DNA from: Gammaproteobacteria bacterium CG22_combo_CG10-13_8_21_14_all_40_8
GTDB taxonomy: Bacteria > Pseudomonadota > Gammaproteobacteria > Enterobacterales > GCA-002770795
Assembly (NCBI GenBank): GCA_002770795.1
Contig: PCTP01000174.1
Location: forward strand, 4,615-49,611
Direction: 5' to 3'
DNA length: 44,997 nt
Shown here one piece after another: positions 34,354 to 43,140 of the stretch (the first letter of the stretch is position 1; the number at the start of each line of letters is the position of its first letter). The notes under the pieces were generated by a model that saw only the letters and a list, made by a program, of their open reading frames with translations, was not told the DNA's origin and ran no database searches. The position numbers and the translations under genes were made by a program.

Positions 34354-35631
34354 TCAAAACCAAATTCCTTTGGTATCGATACACCTTTTACCCTTTAACA
34401 CTTCGGGATCAATTTTTTTAAATTCGTCATGCTCAACTAACAGCAAAATAACATCCGCTAAATCTATAGCCGTATTTAAATCCACAATTTCAAATGAGAA
34501 TTTATGATGTTCAATTTTTAAATTGGGTTCAACAGAGATAAGCTTACAAGCAAGCTCTTGATGTAATATTTCAGTAATTTTTAAAGCGGGGCTTTCTCTA
34601 ATATCATCAATATTGGCCTTAAATGATAAGCCCAAGCAAGCCAAAGTCAAATCTTGGATATTTTTATGCGGGTTATCTGTACAAACATCTAAAAGAACAG
34701 ATTTAACTTTATCCATCACCCAATTAGGTTTACTGTCATTGACTAATCTAGCTTGATGGATAAGTTTCGCTTGAGCAGGGTTTTTTGACACAATGAACCA
34801 TGGATCAACGGCGATACAATGCCCCCCTACTCCAGGACCAGGTTGTAAAATATTAACCCTTGGATGTCTATTAGCTAGCGATATAAGTTCCCAAACATCA
34901 ATCCCAAGATCATCACAAATAATTGACAACTCATTAGCGAAAGCAATACCTACATCACGAGATGCATTCTCAGTTAATTTTGCCATCTCTGCTGTTCTTA
35001 CATTTGTAATGACGCATTCTCCTTCAACAAAAATCCGATACAACTCTAACGCTTTATGAGAACAAGCTGGTGTAATGCCACCAATAACACGATCATTTTC
35101 TCGCAACTCTCTCATAACTTGTCCAGGCAGTACCCTTTCAGGACAATGTGCAATGTAAACATCTACATTATCCCGACCTTGCTCGGCAAATACCAAGTCT
35201 GGCCGAGCTGCTTGTAGCCATAAAGCCATCTGTTCTGTTGCCCCTACTGGAGATGTCGATTCCAGTACCACAAGATTTCCTTTCTTTAAAACAGGTGCAA
35301 TCGCTTTTGCTGCCGCTTCAATGTAACTCAAATCAGGTTGAGGGATTTCTTCCTGATTTTTTACTGGAAAAAAAGGCGTTGGAACAGCGATTAGAAACGC
35401 ATCAGCACATTCAGGAACTGTGGTTGCACGCAGATAGCCACTTTGTACTGATCTCAGCACATAGTTATCTAACTCAGGTTCAATAATGTGAATTTCCCCA
35501 CGATTAATGGTATCTACAGTCGACTGGTTCACATCAACTCCAATCACTTTTATTTGTTTTGATGCAAATGCTGCAGCAGTGGGTAATCCAATATAGCCGA
35601 GTCCAACAACAGAAATAGTTTCAAATGACAT
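34354..35631 (-). CDS. wecC: UDP-N-acetyl-D-mannosaminuronate dehydrogenase
   Basis: WecC oxidises UDP-ManNAc at C6 to UDP-ManNAcA with two NAD+. The 425-residue protein has the N-terminal NAD-binding motif VVGLGYIGLPTAAAFA, the central dimerisation and active-site helix ANELSIICDDLGIDVWE, the catalytic Cys in GPGVGGHCIAVDPWF and the C-terminal UDP-binding domain with LSFKANIDDIRESPA. The neighbouring wecB supplies its substrate. It lies 18 bp downstream of wecB. Motifs favour WecC over the UDP-GlcNAc dehydrogenase at 36,886. Confidence 0.93.
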   Translation of the reverse strand: MSFETISVVGLGYIGLPTAAAFASKQIKVIGVDVNQSTVDTINRGEIHIIEPELDNYVLRSVQSGYLRATTVPECADAFLIAVPTPFFPVKNQEEIPQPDLSYIEAAAKAIAPVLKKGNLVVLESTSPVGATEQMALWLQAARPDLVFAEQGRDNVDVYIAHCPERVLPGQVMRELRENDRVIGGITPACSHKALELYRIFVEGECVITNVRTAEMAKLTENASRDVGIAFANELSIICDDLGIDVWELISLANRHPRVNILQPGPGVGGHCIAVDPWFIVSKNPAQAKLIHQARLVNDSKPNWVMDKVKSVLLDVCTDNPHKNIQDLTLACLGLSFKANIDDIRESPALKITEILHQELACKLISVEPNLKIEHHKFSFEIVDLNTAIDLADVILLLVEHDEFKKIDPEVLKGKRCIDTKGIWF

Positions 35632-35649
35632 TAATTTTCTCTATATATA

Positions 35650-36792
35650 TCAGGATGCAATAATAGCGTTAAGTATTTTTTGACTAGCGGTCCCATCTCC
35701 ATATGGATTATGGGCTTTACTCATTTTTTGATACAGCTGTTCATTTTCTAATAATTCAATAAGTGCTTCGGATATTTTATTAGAATTTGTACCAACTAAT
35801 CTTACAGTTCCAGCTTCAACAGCTTCCGGTCTTTCAGTCGTATCTCTCATCACTAAAACCGGTTTTCCTAGAGTAGGCGCCTCTTCTTGAATACCGCCAG
35901 AATCGGTTAATATAATGTATGATCGACTCATTAAATAGACAAATGGTAAATAGTCTAAGGGATTAATCAAAAAGATATTACTTTTGTTGGATAATAAACG
36001 TTTTACAGGTTCTTGAACATTTGGATTAAGATGAACAGGGTAAACAATTTGTAATTGAGGGTATTTATCTGCAATCTTGGCTAGTGCACAGCATATACTT
36101 TCAAAACCTTCACCAAAACTCTCTCTTCTATGCCCCGTCACTAAAATTATTTTTTCCTCATCATTTAAGAAATCAAACTGCTCACTACATTCTTTTGCTA
36201 ACGCTTTATTATTTTTAATTTTATTGACAACTGTAATCAAAGCATCTGTGACAGTATTACCCGTTATATAAATTTTATCGGTAGTTACACCTTCGCGTTT
36301 TAAATTATCGGCAGCTTTCTCAGTGGGAGCAAAATGATATTCAGTCAAAACGCTTGTCAATTTTCTATTGGCTTCTTCAGGCCAAGGAGAATACAAATCT
36401 CCTGTTCTAAGTCCAGCTTCAACATGACCAACTTTGATCTGTTCATAAAATGCAGCCAGGGCAGCTGCAAATGTTGTGGTGGTATCACCATGAACCAACA
36501 CAATTTCTGGAGCCAATTCTCTAAGTATAGGGCGTAACCCATTTAATATACTGGTAGTAATACTGCTCAAAGACTGTCCTGGTTTCATTATATCTAAATC
36601 AAAATCAGGTGTTATTTCAAATAAGCTCAGTACTTGATCCAACATTTGACGGTGTTGAGCAGTTACACAGATCTTTACATCAAATTCTTTTCTCAACGAA
36701 AGACACTTCACTAAGGGAGCCATTTTTATCGCTTCAGGACGAGTCCCAAACACGAATAGAATTTTCTTTTTTAACATATTTTCAACTTTCAT
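35650..36792 (-). CDS. wecB: UDP-N-acetylglucosamine 2-epimerase (non-hydrolysing)
   Basis: WecB interconverts UDP-GlcNAc and UDP-ManNAc in the cytoplasm. About 380 residues match the usual length. Motifs are VFGTRPEAIKMAPL at the N-terminus, VHGDTTTTFAAAL, VGHVEAGLRTGD, VTGHRRESFGEGF and the UDP-binding LTDSGGIQEEAP with TTERPEAVEAGT. I placed the start at ATG 36792 by length comparison; an in-frame TTG at 36834 and ATG at 36777 are possible, and none has a strong ribosome-binding site. It directly precedes wecC, giving UDP-ManNAcA. Confidence 0.94.
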   Translation of the reverse strand: MKVENMLKKKILFVFGTRPEAIKMAPLVKCLSLRKEFDVKICVTAQHRQMLDQVLSLFEITPDFDLDIMKPGQSLSSITTSILNGLRPILRELAPEIVLVHGDTTTTFAAALAAFYEQIKVGHVEAGLRTGDLYSPWPEEANRKLTSVLTEYHFAPTEKAADNLKREGVTTDKIYITGNTVTDALITVVNKIKNNKALAKECSEQFDFLNDEEKIILVTGHRRESFGEGFESICCALAKIADKYPQLQIVYPVHLNPNVQEPVKRLLSNKSNIFLINPLDYLPFVYLMSRSYIILTDSGGIQEEAPTLGKPVLVMRDTTERPEAVEAGTVRLVGTNSNKISEALIELLENEQLYQKMSKAHNPYGDGTASQKILNAIIAS

Positions 36793-36885
36793 ATTTACAA
36801 TTTTTGAGGAAATTGATTCATGAACAGGAACCAAACAAGAAAGCCTTGTAGAAATTCTCCAGATGCTGCAAGTTCAACTCGGTGT

Positions 36886-38205
36886 TTATGCATTGATAAC
36901 ATTTGTAGATATATTATGTTGAAACCTTCCTCTGGTATCAATGATCAATTTGGCATTAGATAAAATTAGATCATAATTAAATTTATCGTGATCTGTTGCC
37001 AGTAAAACAACATCAAATGATTTTATCACAGTTGATGTTAAAGCAATGCTGGTTAGGTTGAAATGATGTTGTTTCATTTTTGGGAAAACTGGAACATGGG
37101 GATCTGAATATTCAAGAATGGCGCCTTTGCTCTGTAGAATCTCCATTAATTTTACTGAGGGTGATTCTCTCATATCATCGACATTTTTTTTATAAGCAAT
37201 CCCTAATAAGAGTATTCGACTTCCTTTCACCGACAAACCCAGGTCATTTAAAGCATTGACTAATTTCTCAATAACCCAATGGGGCATTGAAGAATTCACT
37301 TCACCAGCTAATTCGATAAAACGGGTATGTACTCCATATTCTCTTGCCTTCCAAGTAAGATAGAATGGATCAATTGGGATACAGTGTCCTCCTAATCCTG
37401 GGCCGGGGTAATACGCAGTAAATCCGAATGGCTTGGTTGCTGCGGCTCTGATCACTTCATGAATATCAATTCCCATTTTATCAGCAACAACTTTCATCTC
37501 ATTCACTAACCCTATGTTCACAGAACGATGAATATTTTCTAATAGTTTGGTCATTTCAGCTGTTTTTGTAGAACTTACACTAACAACTTTATCTATGACA
37601 GCTTCATAAAGAGCGACTCCAACCGCTGTACACTCGGATGTATAACCCCCACAAATTTTGGGTATTGTTTGGGTAGAGAACAAATTATTTCCAGGGTCTT
37701 CTCTCTCAGGAGAATAGATCAGAAAAAAATCCTCTCCAACCTTGAAACCCATAGACTCGATTCTGGGCAATAATTCTTCGTCTGTCGTCCCAGGATAAGT
37801 GGTGCTTTCCAGTGATAATACTTGCCCCTTAACGAGATAAGGTAGCATTGCATCCATAGTGTCAAGCACATGACTTAGATCAGGTTCTCGAAACTTACTT
37901 AAAGGCGTTGGTACACATAAAATTAAAGCATCACATTGAGTGATATTTGAAAAATCTGCTGTTGGAAAGAAGCCAAAATTGATGGCATTATTTATCGAGC
38001 TTGAAGAAATATGCTCTATATAACTTTCTCCCCTTTTCAGTTTGTCGATTTTGAATGTATCAATATCAAATCCTATGACACTGAATCCAACCGCAATATA
38101 TCTCAGCATCAATGGTAAACCGACATAACCCAAACCAACAATTCCAATAGTTGCAGATTTAGAGATCAATTTGTTTTTTAGCTCATGAGCTATCGCTTGA
38201 TTCAT
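36886..38205 (-). CDS. Nucleotide-sugar dehydrogenase, UDP-GlcNAc 6-dehydrogenase (WbpA) type
   Basis: This 439-residue UDP-glucose/GDP-mannose dehydrogenase-family enzyme has NAD-binding IGIVGLGYVGLPLMLRY, the active-site Cys in GPGLGGHCIPIDPFYLTW, and LGIAYKKNVDDMRESPS in the UDP-binding domain. The HCIPIDPFYL...AREYG pattern is that of UDP-N-acetylglucosamine/galactosamine 6-dehydrogenases such as WbpA and TviB. It would supply UDP-GlcNAcA or UDP-GalNAcA, a second uronic acid beside ManNAcA. I prefer ATG 38205; a GTG at 38214 is also in frame. Confidence 0.9.
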   Translation of the reverse strand: MNQAIAHELKNKLISKSATIGIVGLGYVGLPLMLRYIAVGFSVIGFDIDTFKIDKLKRGESYIEHISSSSINNAINFGFFPTADFSNITQCDALILCVPTPLSKFREPDLSHVLDTMDAMLPYLVKGQVLSLESTTYPGTTDEELLPRIESMGFKVGEDFFLIYSPEREDPGNNLFSTQTIPKICGGYTSECTAVGVALYEAVIDKVVSVSSTKTAEMTKLLENIHRSVNIGLVNEMKVVADKMGIDIHEVIRAAATKPFGFTAYYPGPGLGGHCIPIDPFYLTWKAREYGVHTRFIELAGEVNSSMPHWVIEKLVNALNDLGLSVKGSRILLLGIAYKKNVDDMRESPSVKLMEILQSKGAILEYSDPHVPVFPKMKQHHFNLTSIALTSTVIKSFDVVLLATDHDKFNYDLILSNAKLIIDTRGRFQHNISTNVINA

Positions 38206-38327
38206 TTTAAGCACTCGTTCTAAATGATTTTGCTAAAATCCTCTATCTAACAAAATCAAGTGAAATTCAATATTCTTTAGGCATGCCATCTACTTACATA
38301 AACAAATGTATGGAATATACCCAAACC

Positions 38328-39290
38328 TTATTTTTGACCAACTTTCTTGCCAAACAAATACATGCTTAAAAGGCTAAAAACACCACCAATAATAGTTCCT
38401 AAAATAACAAGAATCACTCTTTTGGGTTTACTTTTTATTTCTGGCGTTAATGCTGGATCAACAGTTTTTAACACATATTCATCTCTAACATTCGCTAACA
38501 TCATCGTCTTGGATTGCTCTTGTATAAGATCAAAAAAAACTTGTTTCATTTCTGTTACAGTTGTTGTCTGTATTTGTTTGGTTAAAAAATCTATACTTTG
38601 CTTTGATTCTGAAATATCATCATTTCTAATGGTGTTGTTAAGATCCTCAATTATCCAAGTCAGCCAATCATGGGCAGTTTGAGGGGAAAAAAACTCAAAG
38701 CTTACTTCAACAAATCCTGACTTTTTATCCTGTGATGAATTTAATCTTTCTTTTAAGACCTTATATGCCTCCAGATCGGATGGCTTGGGAGTCAATGGCG
38801 GTTTGACGTCTCTCACCCATTGTTTTTTAGAGGTGTTATAAATATCATCATCAATAATGAGTTTATTTGTATCAGGATCCCATTTTTTTGTTGCCATTAA
38901 TGGAATTAATAGATCATGATTTTTTATAAAGTTTATTAAAAAAATTCGCGATTCCAAAGTTTCCAGTGCCAGAGCTGTTTTATCGACCCCGCTCGCACCT
39001 ACATTAATCCCAGCCATACTTGCAAGCCCGCCAAATCGACTGACTAAATTAGCAAGTTTACCTCCTCCCGCTTGATCATTAGAAGTGGTTGGCGCCAACA
39101 ACACTTCAGACTTATATTGGTCAGGTAACTGTAAAGAAATAATTATGCTCGCGACAATGAATATTCCAGTAATGGATATGACCATAATTTTATTTAACCA
39201 CAGCATTTGCCATAGCTCTTTCAAACTGATCACTTCATTCTGCTTTGGGAATTCTGTAGAACTCTGCAGTTCTGATTGCTGTACATTCAT
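38328..39290 (-). CDS. wzz: Wzz-type polysaccharide chain-length regulator
   Basis: This 320-residue polysaccharide co-polymerase has TM1 at about 34-53, a periplasmic domain with a long helical region, the Pro-rich segment DPALTPEIKSKPKR (278-291) and TM2 at about 292-313. It controls chain length with Wzy. No cytoplasmic tyrosine-kinase domain is fused and none is encoded nearby, so the system resembles O-antigen-type Wzz more than Wzc capsule systems. It is the second gene of the leftward arm, 33 bp after the exporter gene. Confidence 0.93.
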   Translation of the reverse strand: MNVQQSELQSSTEFPKQNEVISLKELWQMLWLNKIMVISITGIFIVASIIISLQLPDQYKSEVLLAPTTSNDQAGGGKLANLVSRFGGLASMAGINVGASGVDKTALALETLESRIFLINFIKNHDLLIPLMATKKWDPDTNKLIIDDDIYNTSKKQWVRDVKPPLTPKPSDLEAYKVLKERLNSSQDKKSGFVEVSFEFFSPQTAHDWLTWIIEDLNNTIRNDDISESKQSIDFLTKQIQTTTVTEMKQVFFDLIQEQSKTMMLANVRDEYVLKTVDPALTPEIKSKPKRVILVILGTIIGGVFSLLSMYLFGKKVGQK

Positions 39291-39323
39291 AAAGTATTAG
39301 CCATTCACTCTTGTTTATTAAGC

Positions 39324-41981
39324 CTATAATCTACCCAATGTAGCTAATGCGACAACATTTTGGAATATAATTTGTGTCACTTCTGACCAAAGTGTAATTG
39401 GCTTTGTATAGTTAGTATTTAATGGCACAATAATGGTATCACCAGGTTCAAGTTGCGTACTTGAATTTGCAAACCAGACGCTTCTATTCTGAGGCATTCT
39501 CACAGCACCATTGGCTTTGATGATAAAGACTCTGTCTTCGTCTGCTCTTGAAGTTAAACCTCCACTAAGCTGTAGATAGCTTTCCATATTCAGTTTTTTA
39601 TCAAATACATGTGCTGTTGGATGTTGGACTTGCCCCATAACAGAGACTGTTTGCGCACTGGGTGGTATTGCGATTTCATCACCATCTTTTAGAACTAAAT
39701 TGTTTTCAGAATTTTTCTCGCCAACAAGCACCGAAGGAAGATCTATAACCAACCGACCTAATACCTGTGTAGAATCTAGTTTTTCAACCAAATCCAGAGA
39801 ATCATCTTTTTTTATTACCTTTTTATCATCAGTTGCTTCACTAAGTGATGCTGCTGCAAGTTCATTTTTTAAACGCTCTTGCATTTCTTTTAACAATTCT
39901 GCTTCTCGTTCTTTTAACTCTTTACGTAGAAAAATAGCGCCCTTCGCATAGGCCATATTGGTTAATCCACCCGCGCGAACCAGCACATCTTTTAATGTTT
40001 CACCTTGGCTTATCACATAGGTTCCTGGAAACTTGACCTCTCCCTTCACAATCACTTGTTTAACTTCATTCCACTCTGGTTTAATTCTTACCGTCACTAC
40101 ATCTCTAGATAATAATCTTAATTTTTCAGTGCTTTCCCCAGATATCATGTCTTTCATAGTAACGGTAATATGTTCTATATTCATTGGTTCATCAGTGTTG
40201 ATTTTACGCCGAGTTAATTCGGCGGCCACAGTATAAGCCGAATCTTTAAAACCACCCGCAGCTTTTATCAAACTTTTTATGGTGTTTTTGTCGGTAATTG
40301 GATACAGACCTGGAAAGTTGACTTCTCCCTGAATAGTATGCACTAACAGAGGAGAGTTTAATGAAGCTTGTTTTTTTAACTGTTCTATAATCGGTTTTAA
40401 AAGTGTCACTCGAGAGAAATCTTTTTCTTCTTCCTCACTTTCATTTTCGTTAATTTGAGGGACATATTTTTCTTGGTATTTAATTTTTTCTGCACGCTCT
40501 AACAACAATTGTTTTTGTTTATTTTTATTTTTAAAATCAAACTTTCCCAAATTAAACTCTTCAGCATATTTCACTGAATCTTTGACTGAAAAAACTAAGA
40601 TTTCGTCTTGAGCTTGTAATTGAATATCAAATTCATCCTTGTTTTTATGTGATAGTGCATCGGCCAAAGAGAATTGGACAAGGTTGATATCATTTTGAAT
40701 ATTTATCTTTCGTACCACTAAAGAGTATCCCAAGTCAGCATCAGGCATCAGATCTCGGTGTAAATCGCGGATCACATCAGAAATTCTTATTCCTTCCTGC
40801 CAATGATAGGCACCTTCACGGGTAACAGCGCCAATAAGTTTAACAGCGCCATCAATGAAATCAGATATTTTTCCCATGACTAGCTCATCGCCATTCCTTA
40901 AAGTCAGTTTTCTATCCTCTGGATGAGCTAAATTAAGGTTGAACGCTTCTCTGACATTGTTCGCATTAATTCGGTTTAGCAATGCCGAACTTTTATTTGA
41001 TTGAGCCTTTGCGTCACCAGCCATAAAGAGTAAATCGGCAATATTTTCATCTTTCTTGATCTCAAATATCGCAGGTCTGTTGACTTCACCCATAGCGGTC
41101 ACTCTGGCACCCGCACTGGGAATAAATACAACATCGCCTGCTTGAAGTCTTAAATCTTGATTTGTCTCCCCTTTTAGCAAAAGATCATAAAGATCCAGAG
41201 TTGCAATTAATTTACCTCGCCGCTTCAGCTGGATATTTCTTAATGAACCTGTTTTTTTAATGCCACCACTCACAAAAATAGCGTTAGTGATAGTGGTTAA
41301 TGAACTCACTTGATAAGAGCCAGGCTTAAAAGCATCTCCCAATACTAAGATGCGCATTGAGCGTAACTCACCTAAAGAAATAGACACCTCAACCCCGAGG
41401 ATTTGGCTTTGAATTTTTTTGGTGATTAGCTGTTTAACTTCCTCATATTTCATACCAGAAACAGCAATAGGCCCAATTTCAGGTAATTGAATTTTGCCAT
41501 CTCGATAAACAGATAAATTATAATTTTGGTTTTCTTTCCCATAAAGTTGCACGACCAATTCATCACCTGGGCCTAAAATATATTCCGAAGGCACTGGAAT
41601 ATCAGTGACAGGGGCAAAAGTTGTAGGTTCACCAGCAAAAAGATCATAACCAAAATACTGAGGCTCATCATTTTTTTCTGGAAACTGGGCCAGTATTTCA
41701 TCCAGATTCAATGGTTTTTCTGTTTCAGGGCGAGGATTCATCAAGTCAGGAACTTCTTGAAAATCTTTCTGCGGTCCACTAATGCCCTTTAAGTCACCAA
41801 CATCATATCCCAATTGCTTGGCTATCTTTTTTTGTTGTTGGGGCGATAGTTTTTTAAATTGTTCAATTTGCTGTGACGTTGGAGTCAAAGCATAGCTAGA
41901 TTGTATTTGCAGAATACTCATGAACAAGCTGGCGCAAATCAGCACCATATTTTTTGACAGCATCTTAGATAATTTCATCAT
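39324..41981 (-). CDS. Long Wza-like polysaccharide export protein with multiple SLBB domains
   Basis: This 885-residue outer-membrane/periplasmic exporter is more than twice the length of E. coli Wza. A signal peptide (about 1-31) is followed by a Poly_export domain (about 134-205, YILGPGDELVVQLYG) and about six SLBB-like repeats starting near 208, 291, 380, 547, 643 and 776, each with the GEVxxPG.Y...GD pattern. A charged helical insert (about 685-730) and a C-terminal hydrophobic helix (about 862-885), possibly the membrane-spanning helix, complete it. No lipobox Cys is visible at the signal cleavage site. As first gene of the arm it sets the direction of the operon. Confidence 0.92.
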   Translation of the reverse strand: MMKLSKMLSKNMVLICASLFMSILQIQSSYALTPTSQQIEQFKKLSPQQQKKIAKQLGYDVGDLKGISGPQKDFQEVPDLMNPRPETEKPLNLDEILAQFPEKNDEPQYFGYDLFAGEPTTFAPVTDIPVPSEYILGPGDELVVQLYGKENQNYNLSVYRDGKIQLPEIGPIAVSGMKYEEVKQLITKKIQSQILGVEVSISLGELRSMRILVLGDAFKPGSYQVSSLTTITNAIFVSGGIKKTGSLRNIQLKRRGKLIATLDLYDLLLKGETNQDLRLQAGDVVFIPSAGARVTAMGEVNRPAIFEIKKDENIADLLFMAGDAKAQSNKSSALLNRINANNVREAFNLNLAHPEDRKLTLRNGDELVMGKISDFIDGAVKLIGAVTREGAYHWQEGIRISDVIRDLHRDLMPDADLGYSLVVRKINIQNDINLVQFSLADALSHKNKDEFDIQLQAQDEILVFSVKDSVKYAEEFNLGKFDFKNKNKQKQLLLERAEKIKYQEKYVPQINENESEEEEKDFSRVTLLKPIIEQLKKQASLNSPLLVHTIQGEVNFPGLYPITDKNTIKSLIKAAGGFKDSAYTVAAELTRRKINTDEPMNIEHITVTMKDMISGESTEKLRLLSRDVVTVRIKPEWNEVKQVIVKGEVKFPGTYVISQGETLKDVLVRAGGLTNMAYAKGAIFLRKELKEREAELLKEMQERLKNELAAASLSEATDDKKVIKKDDSLDLVEKLDSTQVLGRLVIDLPSVLVGEKNSENNLVLKDGDEIAIPPSAQTVSVMGQVQHPTAHVFDKKLNMESYLQLSGGLTSRADEDRVFIIKANGAVRMPQNRSVWFANSSTQLEPGDTIIVPLNTNYTKPITLWSEVTQIIFQNVVALATLGRL

Positions 41982-42088
41982 TTTAATTAATATTGATTGG
42001 CAATTAATTTGTCCAGTTAAAAGAATTACAAAGTTTTTGATTCAAATTTTGGGCATGTAAACACATGAACCCTAAACTTCGCGGCGTC

Positions 42089-42118
42089 ATTGTACCTGTG
42101 ATAGTCTAGGAGTTCCAA
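42089..42118 (-). promoter_or_regulatory. Candidate main promoter of the leftward polysaccharide arm
   Basis: On the minus strand TTGGAA (42113-42118) and TACAAT (42089-42094) are 18 bases apart, about 110 bp before the start of the Wza-like gene. The implied leader is about 100 nt and contains a small stem CATGT-AAAC-ACATG (42054-42067). No ops/JUMPstart motif is visible, so RfaH control is not indicated. Confidence 0.4.
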
Positions 42119-42252
42119 TGAAAATTATTTCTGGAGGGTTGTCTGAATGACAAACTCAAGCTGTATACCCACTGAATCTTATAGAACCGACGGATCTATT
42201 TGATATTTAACATAATTCTAAAATGTCGCAATTTCGATAACAAATAAAGCCT

Positions 42253-42951
42253 TCATACATGTTGAGCATCATTCTTTTGTCGTAAAGCAGAAATAACGCC
42301 AGGTATACCTTCTTTCTCTAAAAGCATTCTCGTTTCTGCCTGTTTATGCCTCATCATGCTCACCCCTTCAACTCTGATATCGATGATCAACCAACCCTTT
42401 TTAGACTTTTTTTTAACATAAAAATCCAAATCTATTCCCTTATCAGCAGCAATCTTTGTATTCATACGCAACCAACAACGGTTCTTTGCGGGACAGCGAA
42501 TATCGTTCTCTAGCTTAAGCCGTTGATTGGTATAATAGGGATAGGCTTTATTGAAATAGCGAATCAATGTTCTTTTCCATTCTGATTCTAATTGCTTTTT
42601 AAGTCCATCATCCGCTTGATACCAATTCTTTCCTGCTAAAGCTTTGGCCATTAATGGGATATCCCAAAATATGAGTGCATGTTCCTGTAGCATTTGATGA
42701 AGATCTAGTGGATTTTGATCATAATCGGCTCGATTTTTATCGATAATATCCAAAAAATCATTCACAGTGGTTTCTAACCAATGTTTAGCCTCCCCCCCCA
42801 AAGTTCGAGAGCTGGCACCAGTCTGTTGTGAGTAATCTTGAGCATACACTGACTGAATCAAAGCCATTCCCAGGACAATAAATGCCCATAAAGAACCCAA
42901 AAGAAGATGAGGAACTAAATATTTTGATTTCTTTTTCATTGGCTTTTTCAT
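42253..42951 (-). CDS. MlaC/Ttg2D-family periplasmic phospholipid-binding protein
   Basis: This roughly 232-residue protein has a basic N-terminus (MKKPMKKKSK) and a hydrophobic signal segment ending near VYAQD. The MlaC-type domain contains WLETTVNDFLDII, QADDGLKKQLESEWKRTLIRYFNKAY and GWLIIDIRVEGVSMM. MlaC shuttles phospholipids between the outer-membrane MlaA complex and the inner-membrane MlaFEDB transporter. No other mla gene is adjacent, so it may be a stand-alone paralogue. I prefer ATG 42951; a TTG at 42969 is in frame. It lies upstream of, and reads toward, the polysaccharide operon, separated by 271 bp. Confidence 0.85.
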   Translation of the reverse strand: MKKPMKKKSKYLVPHLLLGSLWAFIVLGMALIQSVYAQDYSQQTGASSRTLGGEAKHWLETTVNDFLDIIDKNRADYDQNPLDLHQMLQEHALIFWDIPLMAKALAGKNWYQADDGLKKQLESEWKRTLIRYFNKAYPYYTNQRLKLENDIRCPAKNRCWLRMNTKIAADKGIDLDFYVKKKSKKGWLIIDIRVEGVSMMRHKQAETRMLLEKEGIPGVISALRQKNDAQHV

Positions 42952-43017
42952 AAAAATATCTTTACTCAAGGAATGCCAATTTCATACAGGATTGGTGGCT
43001 TTTTAGATAGAGATGAT

Positions 43018-43045
43018 ATTTTAAAGTCTTTCCTCTAAATATCAA
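43018..43045 (-). promoter_or_regulatory. Candidate promoter of the MlaC-like gene
   Basis: On the minus strand TTGATA (43040-43045) and TAAAAT (43018-43023) are separated by 16 bases, about 65 bp before the ATG at 42951. Both hexamers are close to consensus. Confidence 0.45.
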
Positions 43046-43070
43046 CTTATAATTAGCTTATCTACTTTAG

Positions 43071-43084
43071 CTTGTATATACAAG
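43071..43084. promoter_or_regulatory. Probable HutC operator (TGTA-N2-TACA palindrome)
   Basis: CTTGTATATACAAG is a perfect 14-bp palindrome containing TGTA-TA-TACA, the pattern known for HutC binding in Pseudomonas hut operons. It lies 15 bp upstream of a TATAAT at 43100-43105 and 57 bp upstream of the hutC start. Bound HutC would therefore cover the -35 region and repress hutC-hutU until urocanate is present. Binding by this particular HutC is inferred. Confidence 0.75.
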
Positions 43085-43099
43085 TACAGTAAGCTGGGA

Positions 43100-43105
43100 T
43101 ATAAT
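43100..43105 (+). promoter_or_regulatory. -10 box of the hutC-hutU promoter
   Basis: TATAAT is a perfect -10 consensus about 36 bp before the hutC start. No good -35 is present at 17 bp; the upstream position is occupied by the operator palindrome. Confidence 0.5.
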
Positions 43106-43140
43106 GGCTTTATGACAACCCCCTCTGCGAACTAATTCAG

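Noticed and set aside
41982..42252. ops/JUMPstart (RfaH) element upstream of the exporter gene
   Set aside because: I looked for GGCGGTAGCGTG-like sequence on the minus strand and found none.
43104..43135. Tiny frames (ATG 43104 and ATG 43112) before hutC as a possible leader peptide
   Set aside because: They are three and seven codons long, with no histidine codons and no attenuator-like stem; chance is more likely.
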